Part shown: positions 13,480-25,253 of the stretch, piece by piece | How positions within the stretch are numbered: position 1 is the stretch's first letter | Layout: every line of letters begins with the position of its first letter | Assembly (NCBI GenBank): GCA_943736015.1 | Contig: OX031070.1 | Location: forward strand, 43,362,173-43,426,172 | Source of the DNA: Tridacna crocea | Taxonomy: Eukaryota > Mollusca > Bivalvia > Cardiida > Cardiidae | Direction: 5' to 3' | DNA: 64,000 nucleotides | Made by a program: the position numbers and the translations under genes | Notes under the pieces: generated by a model | What the model saw: the letters and a program-made list of their open reading frames with translations, nothing else | Told to the model about the DNA's origin: nothing | Database searches by the model: none

Positions 13480-16400
13480 ACAGCGTATCATTGATATGAT
13501 TATGCTTTTTGTTTGTTTGTATGTGTTTGTATGCATTTTCTTTTGTAAATCTTCTATATGGAGGAAATAAAGATTATTATTATTATTATTATTCTAATTA
13601 ATATAAAGAGATCATCTTATTTCACCCCCCCCCCTTTCCATGCTTAGAATTAATTTACAAATTATGGATTATTCGTGAAAATACGAAAAGAAAAAGATAT
13701 TTAGTAGCTGTAATCTACGAAGACCTGGTTGTTGTCTATGATCATAGTATTACAATTTAACTAAACATATTTAAAGATTGATTGACCAAAATCGTCATTT
13801 TTGAAATTCTTTTTTAATCCTGTTAAATATTTCAACTCTGTCTCGTTAATAATCAGTTAATATTCAAATTGAAAAAAAAAACGCAAGGTATTATCTAAAA
13901 GGTTACTGAGAACAAAATTAGTGACTTATAAACCATTTGATTACATAAAGTGGTTAAACTATTTCTTTACAGATGTTGAAATATTTTATTACTAAATAAT
14001 AGCAAAACAAAATTTGTTACCCTGACCCGTTATAGCATGGCTGGAATTTTTGTATACCGATACAATTAGTTGTCAGATTCGGGGAAAATATCTTAAGATC
14101 GGGAGCTTTTATTTATCAAAAGCAAAAGTTAGCGTTATGCTTCCTATATTAATCATAATTGGAAAAAAAATCTCTCAAGCATCGCTCCTGTCTATTATTT
14201 AGTCTAGATTTTGGTAGATGTCTAACATAATCTGTATCGTTTATGGTCAAGGCGCCAATGGTATAGATATTTAAGAACTTAAAAGAATTATATATTTTCC
14301 TTCCTTTCATTTTCTTTCTTTGAATGTTTTTTTTTTTGTACTTGTGTGTGTGTTAGTGTGTTGTTGAGTCAGATTATGTGTAAATAGTCATATAAATAAA
14401 CTAAATATACATTCTATAGATCAGCCAAAACGTAGTACCAAATGGATTAGTTTAATGAAATAAAAGCTTTTCTGTAAAACTGTTCATGTTAGATAAAAGA
14501 TTGCAGTTGTTCATTGCACCAAACAACAGTTCACTGTCGACTAATTGAAAGATTATGGCCACGAGAGGACAGGACTTCCTCATTTTCATTACATTTAACA
14601 CAATAAAAAGCAATATGTTGATCTGTATATAAATTAAAATCTCGTCTAATTCTCGCATAAATTCACTTGCCACGAGGTTTGATTAATCGAACGATGCTAA
14701 CGAAATTAGCGTTCCCGGTGCTTTCTCCGTTCATACGAGTGCTCCCCTGGGATGAAATAATCTGCAATACGTGTCGTGTGCACTTCCACTAGATTTTCCC
14801 TGAGCGAAATAAATAAATATCTGTTGAAATCTAATTTTCTTCTAACCTTTTGATATAATCCACCTCTTTTGTCAGGTGATTCATTTTTCAAACTGTATAA
14901 AAAATGACAAGCTTTTGCATTTCTAAATCTATATTACGTTTCATTTCCAGTTGTCTTTCTCGGTGGCTTTAAAATGTTTCAATTTCTCAAGACTGAAAAT
15001 CTGAATGGAACATAGGGAACACGCGACTAATGAGCGTGAAGATTTGTAAACAAACTGTGAAATCGAGCGCCCCTACTGGTCAGTGGTGATAAATCAAGTG
15101 CACCCTGCAATGATCAGACGAGGCTGGGCGATAAATGGTTCCGGATCAAATCCAAACTCGTTGCGGATAATTTCATCTTGAAATTTTTGTACTATTTTAT
15201 GGGATGATTGTCGTATTATTGCATGGTAAAGTGCTACAATTTTCGGACCGCTTCTTCACCCAGTTTTTCTGCCGAATAACTTATCTGATGAAAAGAAAAC
15301 ATCGACTAAAAAAGAAGAAGCGCGAATATTTGGGCGAGAATTCTTTTATGCACATTTACACCCACAGAACTAAATCGGAGAGCCCAAAATCTTTAGTCAT
15401 TGTCCTATATGATGTAACATATCATCGATTTGCTTCCAAAACCTAGTAACTACAGCTTGTAACAAGCGGTAGTTACGAGGTTTTGCAAGCAAACCGACGA
15501 TATAGGGAATACATTTTTATTCCGTAAATAAATAAATCTAAATATTTTTATTGCACACCCTCAGACTACTTTATTTGTCATTTTGCCTAGCACTACTCCG
15601 TTGGTTTTTTTCTTAAATTTTCATTTTTTTTACTTTAGTTGAAGGGATGAAAATTATTATTTCTAGGATAAATTCTAAACAATACGGAAAATAATCATAT
15701 TTTGTGCGCACGTTTTTGATTTGGGTAATGAAACTGAAATTCTATAACATTGTTGAAAAGGCATAAAAAAGAAGTTTTTTTTTTTTTTAATTTACTCTTT
15801 AATAATAATAATAATGTACATTTATATAGCGCTATATCCCGGACAAACCAGGTTCACAGCGCTGTACAATCTCATACTCTTTGAAAAATCTTACAATCCA
15901 GCAGAATCAAATATTGCAAAAATAAAAAAGTTATTTTGAGCTATTAAAACGGGTCAAACTGTGACATAAGGGGGCCTAATGTAACTCTGTAATTAATGAT
16001 TTCTAGCAAATTATCGCGTGATTCTGTATCCATTTGTCTAACATCCGGGCGACTCAATCATTGAGTAAACTGGACCTTGGACATGTATAAAATTGACTTA
16101 TGGCAAAAACATTGCTGCACAGGTCAGCCTACGCAGATTGTGCAGGCTTGTCTGGGACGATACCTTGTGCCGGTAAATTAAGTGCCTTTTTTTTTCATAG
16201 AGCCTGACTGAAATATTATGTTAGATCACTGTATGATTATCATTCATACAATTTGCATTTTTTCCCCTTTTTGCGTGTTTTTTTTTGTTTCACGTTTTTT
16301 TTTTTGTATTTACATACTGCAAGCTTAACCCATTACCACACAATCCCTACTTTTGACGACCGTGAGAAAGAAGCCTTTAGAAAGCACTGTGGGAAAAGGA

Positions 16401-19400
16401 GAAAAATGCTGGTAACAAGCATTTTCTCCTTTCCCCACAATGTTTTCTAGCTTTTACAAAACAAATTTTGAATTTTCAGTCACTTTTAATTTGTCTTCTG
16501 CAAATGCTTTCGATTTGGACAGGCCTATTTTTTTGCATTTAGTAATCAGTTAAATATATTATAATTTTTAGCTTGATAAACAGTTACAGAAGTTGAATGC
16601 ACAAAAATGTGTTACCTGCCACACACACGCAAACAAACACAACAATGGCCCAGATTATTCCATATTTTCCCGGTCGGGGGGTACTGTAATATCGGAAGGA
16701 TCATCCGCGTATATCATTAATTAGTCGTAATTAATCCGCTCATTAAGACGCCGTGGAGCAGGTTCGATCTGGGCAGGGAAATGTCAGAAGCTGCCAAGAG
16801 GCGTTATCTTACTTGAACACGGCTTGCAGCGAACATGGCGCGAAAATAGGCACCGAAATTAGTGTATATATCAAAACTAAACATTTTCTTCTTGACTAAT
16901 TAGGCCTTTTAACCCATTACCACACCATCCTTACTTTAGACGACCCTGAGAAAGAAGCCTTTTGAAAACATTGTGGGAAAAAGGAGAAAATGCTGGTAAC
17001 CAGCATTTTCTCCCTCAATGTTTTTCTACCCTTCACTAAACAAATTTAAAATTTTCAGTCACGTATATGTTGTCGTCTGCAAATGCTTTCGTTTTCGACA
17101 AACCTAAAAATACTGTCATTTTGTAATGAGTTAACCCTCTATGGCGCAATCCTGAGTTTTTAACGGCCCTGAGAACGAAGCCTTTTGAAGACATTTTGTC
17201 GCAATGATTTCTACTAGTTTTTAAAGACAGATACCACCATTCTGATCTGCACTTAATTTGTAATCTGCAAATACTAAAATTTGGACAAGTATGCATTTTG
17301 CTCGTGTTTTAAAATTAACCCTTTCCCAAACGACAAATTTTAGACTCTTCCAAAGTGAAAGAATTTGCAGACAACAATTATAGATTTGATGAAAACGGTA
17401 GAAAGTTCTCCTAAAGGGTAGAAAACACTGTGGGAAAAGGAGAAATTGCTCGTTACGAGCAATTTCTCCTTTTCCCACAGTGTTTTCAAAAGACTGCACT
17501 GCAGACACGTAAAAACCAGGGCTTGTTTGGGAAAGGGTTAAACGACATAATTCCGAGTTTAAACATAACATAACATAACATTATTATGTTATGTTAGTTT
17601 TAAAGACCCCGAGAAATAAGACCTCTGAAAAAAGATGTGGGAAAAGGAGAAAATGCTGGTAACCAGCATTTTCTCCTTTTCCCACAACCTTTTCTGTTCT
17701 TCTAAGGTCAAGTTTCAATTTTTTAGTCACGTTTATTTTGTCGTCTGCAAATGCTTTCATTTTGGACCAGTCTAAAATTTTGTCGTTTGGTAAAGCGATA
17801 AACACGGGTTGCAGGGAAGATGGCCTGAGAGAAGGCACCAAACTTGTAGCACAATTGATCCTTTACCTATCCTTGAGACGTTTCTAATGAGTACCCACAA
17901 CACAGGGTTTGGAAGAGGAATAATGGATTTAGAAAACCATCAAACCCCTCTCTCACTCTCTCTTTTATCGGGAGCTCGTTACCTAAATCAAAAGCCCTTC
18001 TATAGACGTCAAATTCACTAATTGTCACAATGATGATATTTCGTCTGTTTAACTCTTTACCAAACAACAAAATTTTAGACTGGTCCAAATTGAAAGCATT
18101 TGCAGACAAAAAAATAAACGTAACCCAAAAGTTGAAATTTGTTTACAGCTGGGTAGAAAACATTGTGGAAGATTAGAAAATGGTGGTGACCAGTATTTCC
18201 TCCTTTTCCAACAATGTTTTTAAAAGGCTTCTGTCTCAGGGTCGTAAAAACCAAGGATCGTTTGTTAAGAAATTGACCCGGCTAGACAATCAGACAGCTA
18301 AGAGAGAGAAAAGGCAGACAGACAAGCAGAGACGACATAGAGGGAGAGAGAGATGGGCGGACAAACTGGCATATGCCTGCATTTAAAAAATGGCAAAGCC
18401 AGACAGCATACAGACGGATAGACGAATAGGCATTAGATAAATTTCCTAACTTTCAACAGCAGTGACAAGGCCGTCAATTAAGTTCATAGAAACTTTAATT
18501 TCGTCAATGACGTGGTGTTTTTGAAACGTCTAAACATTTATACAGAAATGTCATTACCAATTACAGCAGGGTTTATTTAATACGACAAAATTTATTTTTG
18601 ACCCTCACGATATCTGCCACATATCATGGAGAATTCTAATTGCCTTTTTTATGTTCGAACTGTGCAGATCAAGATCAGACTGCACAGAACGTGCAGTCTG
18701 ATCTTTGATCTACACTGTCTGTCAGCTTTATGTCACACAAACTGGTCAAAACAAATTTGAAATTGTAATATTTTTGTCTGTCGAGGGTAGTTTTCGAACT
18801 CAGCTTTTGAAAAAGAAAATTTAATCCTATTACAAGAAAAGGTTTCTTGTTCACAAATAAATTAAGTGATTTTCTTTTTAGTCAAAGTATCAAATTATAC
18901 TGTTTAGTTGGGTCTGAAACATAGTTATAATTCAGGATTCTACGGAACGTTTCTACAGACTGTTAAATTAACTAAATTGCATCTCAAATAATGAATTCAA
19001 CTGTTAAGTCAGAAACTGGGACAATCAGTAGATTTTTGGTAACATATGCGACTTAAGTTTTTTTTTTTCGTGAAATTGGGCCTGGCCCGCTTATATCAAC
19101 CATTCTTAAGATCGGTACCTGTCTTATTGTCCATATTTTTTTCCAAATTTGAGAGAAACACAACCTCTGATTGGCTAAACCATCTGGTTTAGCCAATCAG
19201 AAGTTGTTTTACTTTCAAATTTGGAAAAATATGGACAAGAGGCCAAAGAATATTCTAAAGAATGGTCGGTAAACACGAACCCAGAAATTGCACCGTTCTC
19301 TTATTTCCAAGTCTGTTTTATATTTCTCTTGCTTGGCATTCTCTATCTGTTAAAACCTTTATTCACCGCTTGTGTCACAATACCGCTCGAAAATCCGCAG

Positions 19401-22400
19401 ATTCCGCGAGCGCCGACCTTGCATATTACAACGCCATCTGGGTAATAGATACTTAAACGCGGGAAAATGTACCGTATTGACTGGTATCAATCGTATTTTG
19501 TTTTGTCTTGAACTTACCAATGTTTTTGTGGCATTTTATTGGGACACAGTCTAATCAAGACCGCGATCTTTTACTTAACCCTTAGTCATTTACTGTTTTC
19601 AAAAGTCTTTTTCATTAGGTTCGTTTAAGCACGAGACTGTTTGATGAGGCATTAAACAAGATATATTATAAAAAAAAATAAACGAACTTCTAGTCGCCTA
19701 CCTCGCCATGACGATTTGCTTTGGCGTCCATTGCAAGCAAGGTCAAAGTCTACAAGTTATACAGAGTATCAAAATACATTCTTTAATAAACTTTTCAATA
19801 ATATACAATAAGATGTAGATACATAATGCAATCGGAGATATTTATATTATTCTTATACGTGTATGATTTAACCTTTTACCACAAAATCCTGAGTTTTAAC
19901 AACTCTAAGAAAGAAAGCTTTTGGAAAAAAAGAAATGTGGGAAAAGGAGAAAATGCTGGTAACCAGCATTTTCTCCTTTTCCCACATTTTTTTTTTCATC
20001 TTTTACAGATAAATTCCATTACTTGTGCCACAGTTACTATGTCCTTTGAAAATGCATCCAATTTGGATCTGTCTAAAATTTTGTGGCGTAGGAAAGAATT
20101 GAAATTTTCTCGATAACGATATTTGAACAAACATGATACTGGAGTTCATAAAAAATTGAGATAAGGCATTTAAACTTAAAAAAGAAAAATCCGAATAAAA
20201 CAACTAAAAGAAAAGCCTGCACGGTACAAATGTGTCCCCTTTTTATATGGACATGGCTCAGAAAAAAAGGGAAAACGTATACCCCACAAAATAAATGCAA
20301 AGAGTTAAGTGAGCAGGAAAGAGAGGGGAAAAAAAGATGGAATTTATACGAGCCTCTTCCAAATGTCGCTCATACTTTCTTTTGTAGTTAGCTAATTTTC
20401 TAAATTGGCTCATAACAGTTTTAGGCCCGTTTCAATCAATGAACCCATTTTGATTATATCAACAGACGCACCTGCGTGTTTCGGGTTTTCATCTCTCCCT
20501 TCGGGCAGCTTCCAAGTCTGAAAGTTTATATTACATTTTCTTCTGCTTATAAACAAATGTCTATAATTTTGGCAGACGAGAAAGCTGCAGAACTTTCTCT
20601 ATGTCTACGCAGTTTTTTTTTTTTCTTTTTTTTTTTTAACAAACTGTGTTTCTTTCATATACGTATGCCAATTTATTTAAAACTTTTCTCCCTTTTCTTT
20701 TTATAAAGCAACTGTTGGGTTTTAAACCCATAGACTCTGAGTTAAATGCTTTGCTGCCATGCTCGATGCTAAGCGATAATTACGAGTCCATGAAAAATTA
20801 TTTATGTATATAAACAGACTAAATGTGGTAGACTGGTCCTCTGACATGCAGAAAAAAATACAAAAAGTTACGACCCATGTCAGCCTGCGCGGACAGCGCA
20901 GACTGACATGGGTCGTAACTTTTTGCAGATGCATTAAAGGTGGGTATTTAGATTTTTTACATCTCACCAAATTATAAATTACATATAGCGCTGAAATTTA
21001 TATTTACATCAAATCGCAAAAAAATCCATTGCCAAACACAACGAATTCAATGTTCTTTTTTTTTTGAAAAAAAAAATCACTCAGTACTTGACAGTGTAGA
21101 TAAACGATCAGAATGTGTTTTCTGTGCAATATGATCTTTTGTCTACGCTGTTTAGCAGGCTAAAAATTAAGACTACCTAACCCTGAATTGAATTAGTGCT
21201 GCAGTTGATTAAAATATATAAACTAATCATCAGAAATGATTAAAGGTGGGTATTTAGGATTTTTACATCTCACCAAATTAAAAAAATATATATATCACTG
21301 AAATTCAAATGAAAAAATGATACAAATCATCAATAATTCAGATTCATGAAATTACAAATAATTTTTTTTTATGGTATTCCCTTAAAAGGCTACGTAGCCT
21401 CTTAAGCTATTTTTAGATTTCACGCCAAAAATCAATAAAGCATTGTGGGAATGTCAAGTGACTGGCATGTGACTCGTAACGCTTAAATTACCTATCATAA
21501 CAAACATGTAATAATTATTTTCAATAATGTCTTCTTCGGACGATATGTTTTAAGCTTTTTCTGTGTATTCCTGTAAGTAAATGAGCGAATTGATCATCTA
21601 AAAATAGAATGTGTCTCCCGTTGGTGTCAACCTAGGCCGTAGTAAATCTCTAATTTCTCGTGTTGTTGATGGTTTTCGACCACTGGGGTTATATGAATGA
21701 AAATTAACAGGCTTTGGGAGTATAAGGATGATTTTTTTTTTGCACTTTTGTAAAATTTTCGTCCCTAAATCTGAAGGGCCACCTTGAAAAACAGAGGTTA
21801 AGATTGAGGGAGTGATTTTGATTTCAAAATTGAAAATATCAATTATTTTGTACTAAACTCTATGTTGTGGGTACTCATCAGAATCGTCTCGTCGAGACGA
21901 TTCTAATGAGTACCACAACATAGGGTTTCAAAGAGAAACAATGAATTCAGACGCCCATCACTCCCTTCTTATCCGGAGCTCTGACTAAAACAGAAGGAAA
22001 TGACTGCCGGTGTAATGCAGAGAAATGACGCTCCCCTACAAAATGACCCAGATCATTATTCTACGTAGAGAAATGACCCAGGTCATTGTTCTACGTAGAG
22101 AAATGACCCTGGTCATTGTTCTACGTAGAGAAATTACCCCAGAAGTCATTATTCTACGTAGAAAAATGACCCGGGTCTATTTCAAAGTAGAAATTTCCTC
22201 TACCGTAAAGATGGCACCCTGGTCGTTTTGAATTCGTATACACCGTTGTCTGCGCATGTCATATTCTTCGAAGATTCGACTGTCTTATATGACGCACCCC
22301 TAGCCCCAAAAGCGGGCTGACTGTAATATTACGCTCTATAAAGTAGTAATGAAGAAAAAAGCTTTTATCAATATGTTTGATGAGAAATGAGCCCTGCTTT

Positions 22401-24304
22401 AGCTCCAGCTTTCTCTAAACTGCTGATCATATCTGAGTGAATTGCACGAGGTAGCGTTTTATTGAGCAAACATTTATTTTAGTTTGTATTTCAAAGTAAC
22501 GGTTGTCGCATAGGAAAGTGGTTCGGTTCTGTACCCAGGATGCCCAAATTAGATAGATGAGTATTTATAGAATGCCATTTAGCGGGAGATAATGTCGTAT
22601 ACACGGACGCGAAAAATAAGGTGTGTGCTCCAAGTTATAGCGTCACTAAATTATACGTAAAACAAAGGCATAAAAAAAGGGAGTATTTTTTTTATTTTGA
22701 TTTATCTGTCACAGAAAAGTCAAATAACTTCGTACATCAGAACAAAATCAAGTTTACTGCCCTTTTCGATTTTTTTTGTAATGCTGGCTTTTCGAAATAT
22801 TGTTCCATGTCCCTTTCAAGGTTTAAAATAAAAAGTACAGAAAAAATTTTTAGTGTAGTAAACAGATCTCCCTCAACCCATTCAGTACAATCTGCACGTG
22901 TCTTCAAAGGACCTTCAAAAGAATTGCATTTAGGCTTTGTTTTTTTTTTTGTTTGTGTACACGTTCGTTCTTTTGTTTGTTTGATGCTTATCGCCGTTTT
23001 CATCATTATTTCAGTTATATCGTGACAGCCAGTGCTCGTGTTGAAAGTTATTTTATTATGATATTTCAACTGTCATCAATTGCATCTACATTGACAGTCC
23101 GAATTAACTTTTTTTGTCTATTTAACCCTTTCCCAGACGACAAAATTTGGACTCTTTCAAACTAAAAGAGTTTGCAGACGACAATTTTAGATTTTGAGAA
23201 AATGGCGGAATGTTCTCAAAAAGGGTAGAAAACCCTGTGGGAAAAGGAGAAATTGCTCGTAACGAGCAATTTCCCCTTTTCCCACAGTGTTTCCAAAAGA
23301 CTTTTACTGCAGACACGTAAAAACCAGGGCTTGTTTGGGAAAGGGTTAGCATAGGCACTCGGTTTCCATAACTTTTACACCTTAACCCATATCCTGCTAA
23401 ATAACTAAAATGAAATTTTCAATTCGATAGTAAAAGCCAAAAAAATGTTATTCCAAAGGTATTTTTTAGGGAATAAAATCTCCAGATCGGACAGCGTAGA
23501 TCCAAGATCAGACTGCACGTTCTGTGCAGTCTGATCTTGATCTTCGCTGTCCGCAAAACGTCTGTGAATCGCGATAAGCAGCCAAAGAGTTAACATTTAT
23601 TTCTGTCAGGTACAAAAGTAAAAGATTGGGAAACCGAGTGCCTGTGCTATTTAGTTCTGAATGGAAAATGGATAGGGCAAATGAAAACAAAGGAATATAT
23701 AGATATCTTCAGTTTCCTGTATATCAAAAAAAAATACAAACACCCTTCAAATTCTCTGATGATGCCATTGCACCAATGTCTGACAGCTCTAGAATGACGA
23801 AAAATATAAATAAGAATAGGATAGCCTTTTAGTGCACCATTGCTTCACAGATTTTAAGGTCAGGTGGAGGGAGCTTTCAAATTTTGCTCACAAACTTTAT
23901 ATGTAAATACCTTCGACTTTGCAAAACCCCAAATTTCTGGAACACAGGTAAAAATTAAGCTGAGGAAAGAGTTATTGTTTACATAATCTTTTTGGCCCTA
24001 AAGATAGGTTCTTACATTTCACTAATAACACTGACAGTACCTTATAAGCTTCTCACCAATTATAAGTTTGAGCAGAAAGTATAATTCTTGTGCCCAGATA
24101 AATAAAAGTCAAATGTTTCAAAGTCCTATAAAAGCTCTCTTTTTCTCTTTCTCTCTTTGTTTCTGTCTCTGTCTCCCTCTATCCCTCTCTCTTTCTGTGT
24201 CTATCTCGGTCGCTCTCTATCTATCTCTGTATCTCTCTTTCTGTGTATATCTCTGTCTCTCTCTATCTACCTGTCTCTGTCTCCATAGATCTCTATCTAT
24301 CTTT

Positions 24305-24357
<53 letters not shown>

Positions 24358-25219
24358 CCTATCTCTGTCTCTCTCTATCTATCGCTGTTTCTGCCTCTAT
24401 CTCTCTATCTATCTGTCTGTCGGTCTAACTATCGTATTTGTTTACTTTTCCTAGCCACCAAACTTTTAGTTTTTGAGTCATTCGCCTGTAGTCCCCCACC
24501 TCACTGCTTGTGAAATAAAGTCTTTTAATTAAGGTTCAATCCTAAGTCTTCAGTCGAATTACCAAAAATTCCCAAAATAGCAACAAGTTCTTACTCTGTT
24601 GTGTTGTAGACGGATGTTTCCTACGTTCCAAGTACGGCTGTTTGGACTGGACAGTTCTGCGGACTATATGGTAATGATGGACTTTGTCCCGTGTGATGAC
24701 AAAAGATACAGGTAAGGGAAGGCAAACGGACCCGTGCTTTTACGACCCCTCCCCGTGGGTGGGGGGGGGGGGGGGCAGATGAAGAGAATAAGTTGATGAG
24801 GATTTTCGAAAACATATGTGGGAAAAGGAGAAAATGCTATGTTTTTTTTTTTTCATCTTGATAAAGACTTGTTCTATTATTTGAGCAACATACAATAAGT
24901 CAGTTACGAGGCTTTTACATAAATCCGATTGGAAAATGAGAAAATACGTGTATTCTACTTTAGTAACGACCAAACCAGAAAGGAAAGTCATCCATGAATG
25001 AAAGGTCTGGTGGCCAGCAGTTTTTCTTTCGTTGTTTTTTTTTTCCACAGTGTTTTGTACCCTATCCTGGACAAATTCGATCAGATAAGCCCCTTTTCTT
25101 TCGTCATCTGCAAAGGCTTTGAATTCCTCTGAGTGTAAAAAAAATCATCGTCCGAATTCATAAAAATACTTAAAAACTATAATATTTGAACAGAGGATAA
25201 TACGTATATCTCTGTTTAG

Positions 25220-25253
<34 letters not shown>

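Noticed and set aside
22621-23025. 134-codon frame
   Set aside because: Starts at GTG, overlaps an opposite-strand frame, low-complexity composition, no family resemblance, lies within a Tbx1/10 intron.
24068-24454. 128-codon Leu/Ser-rich frame
   Set aside because: Translation of a CT/CTAT/CTGT microsatellite.
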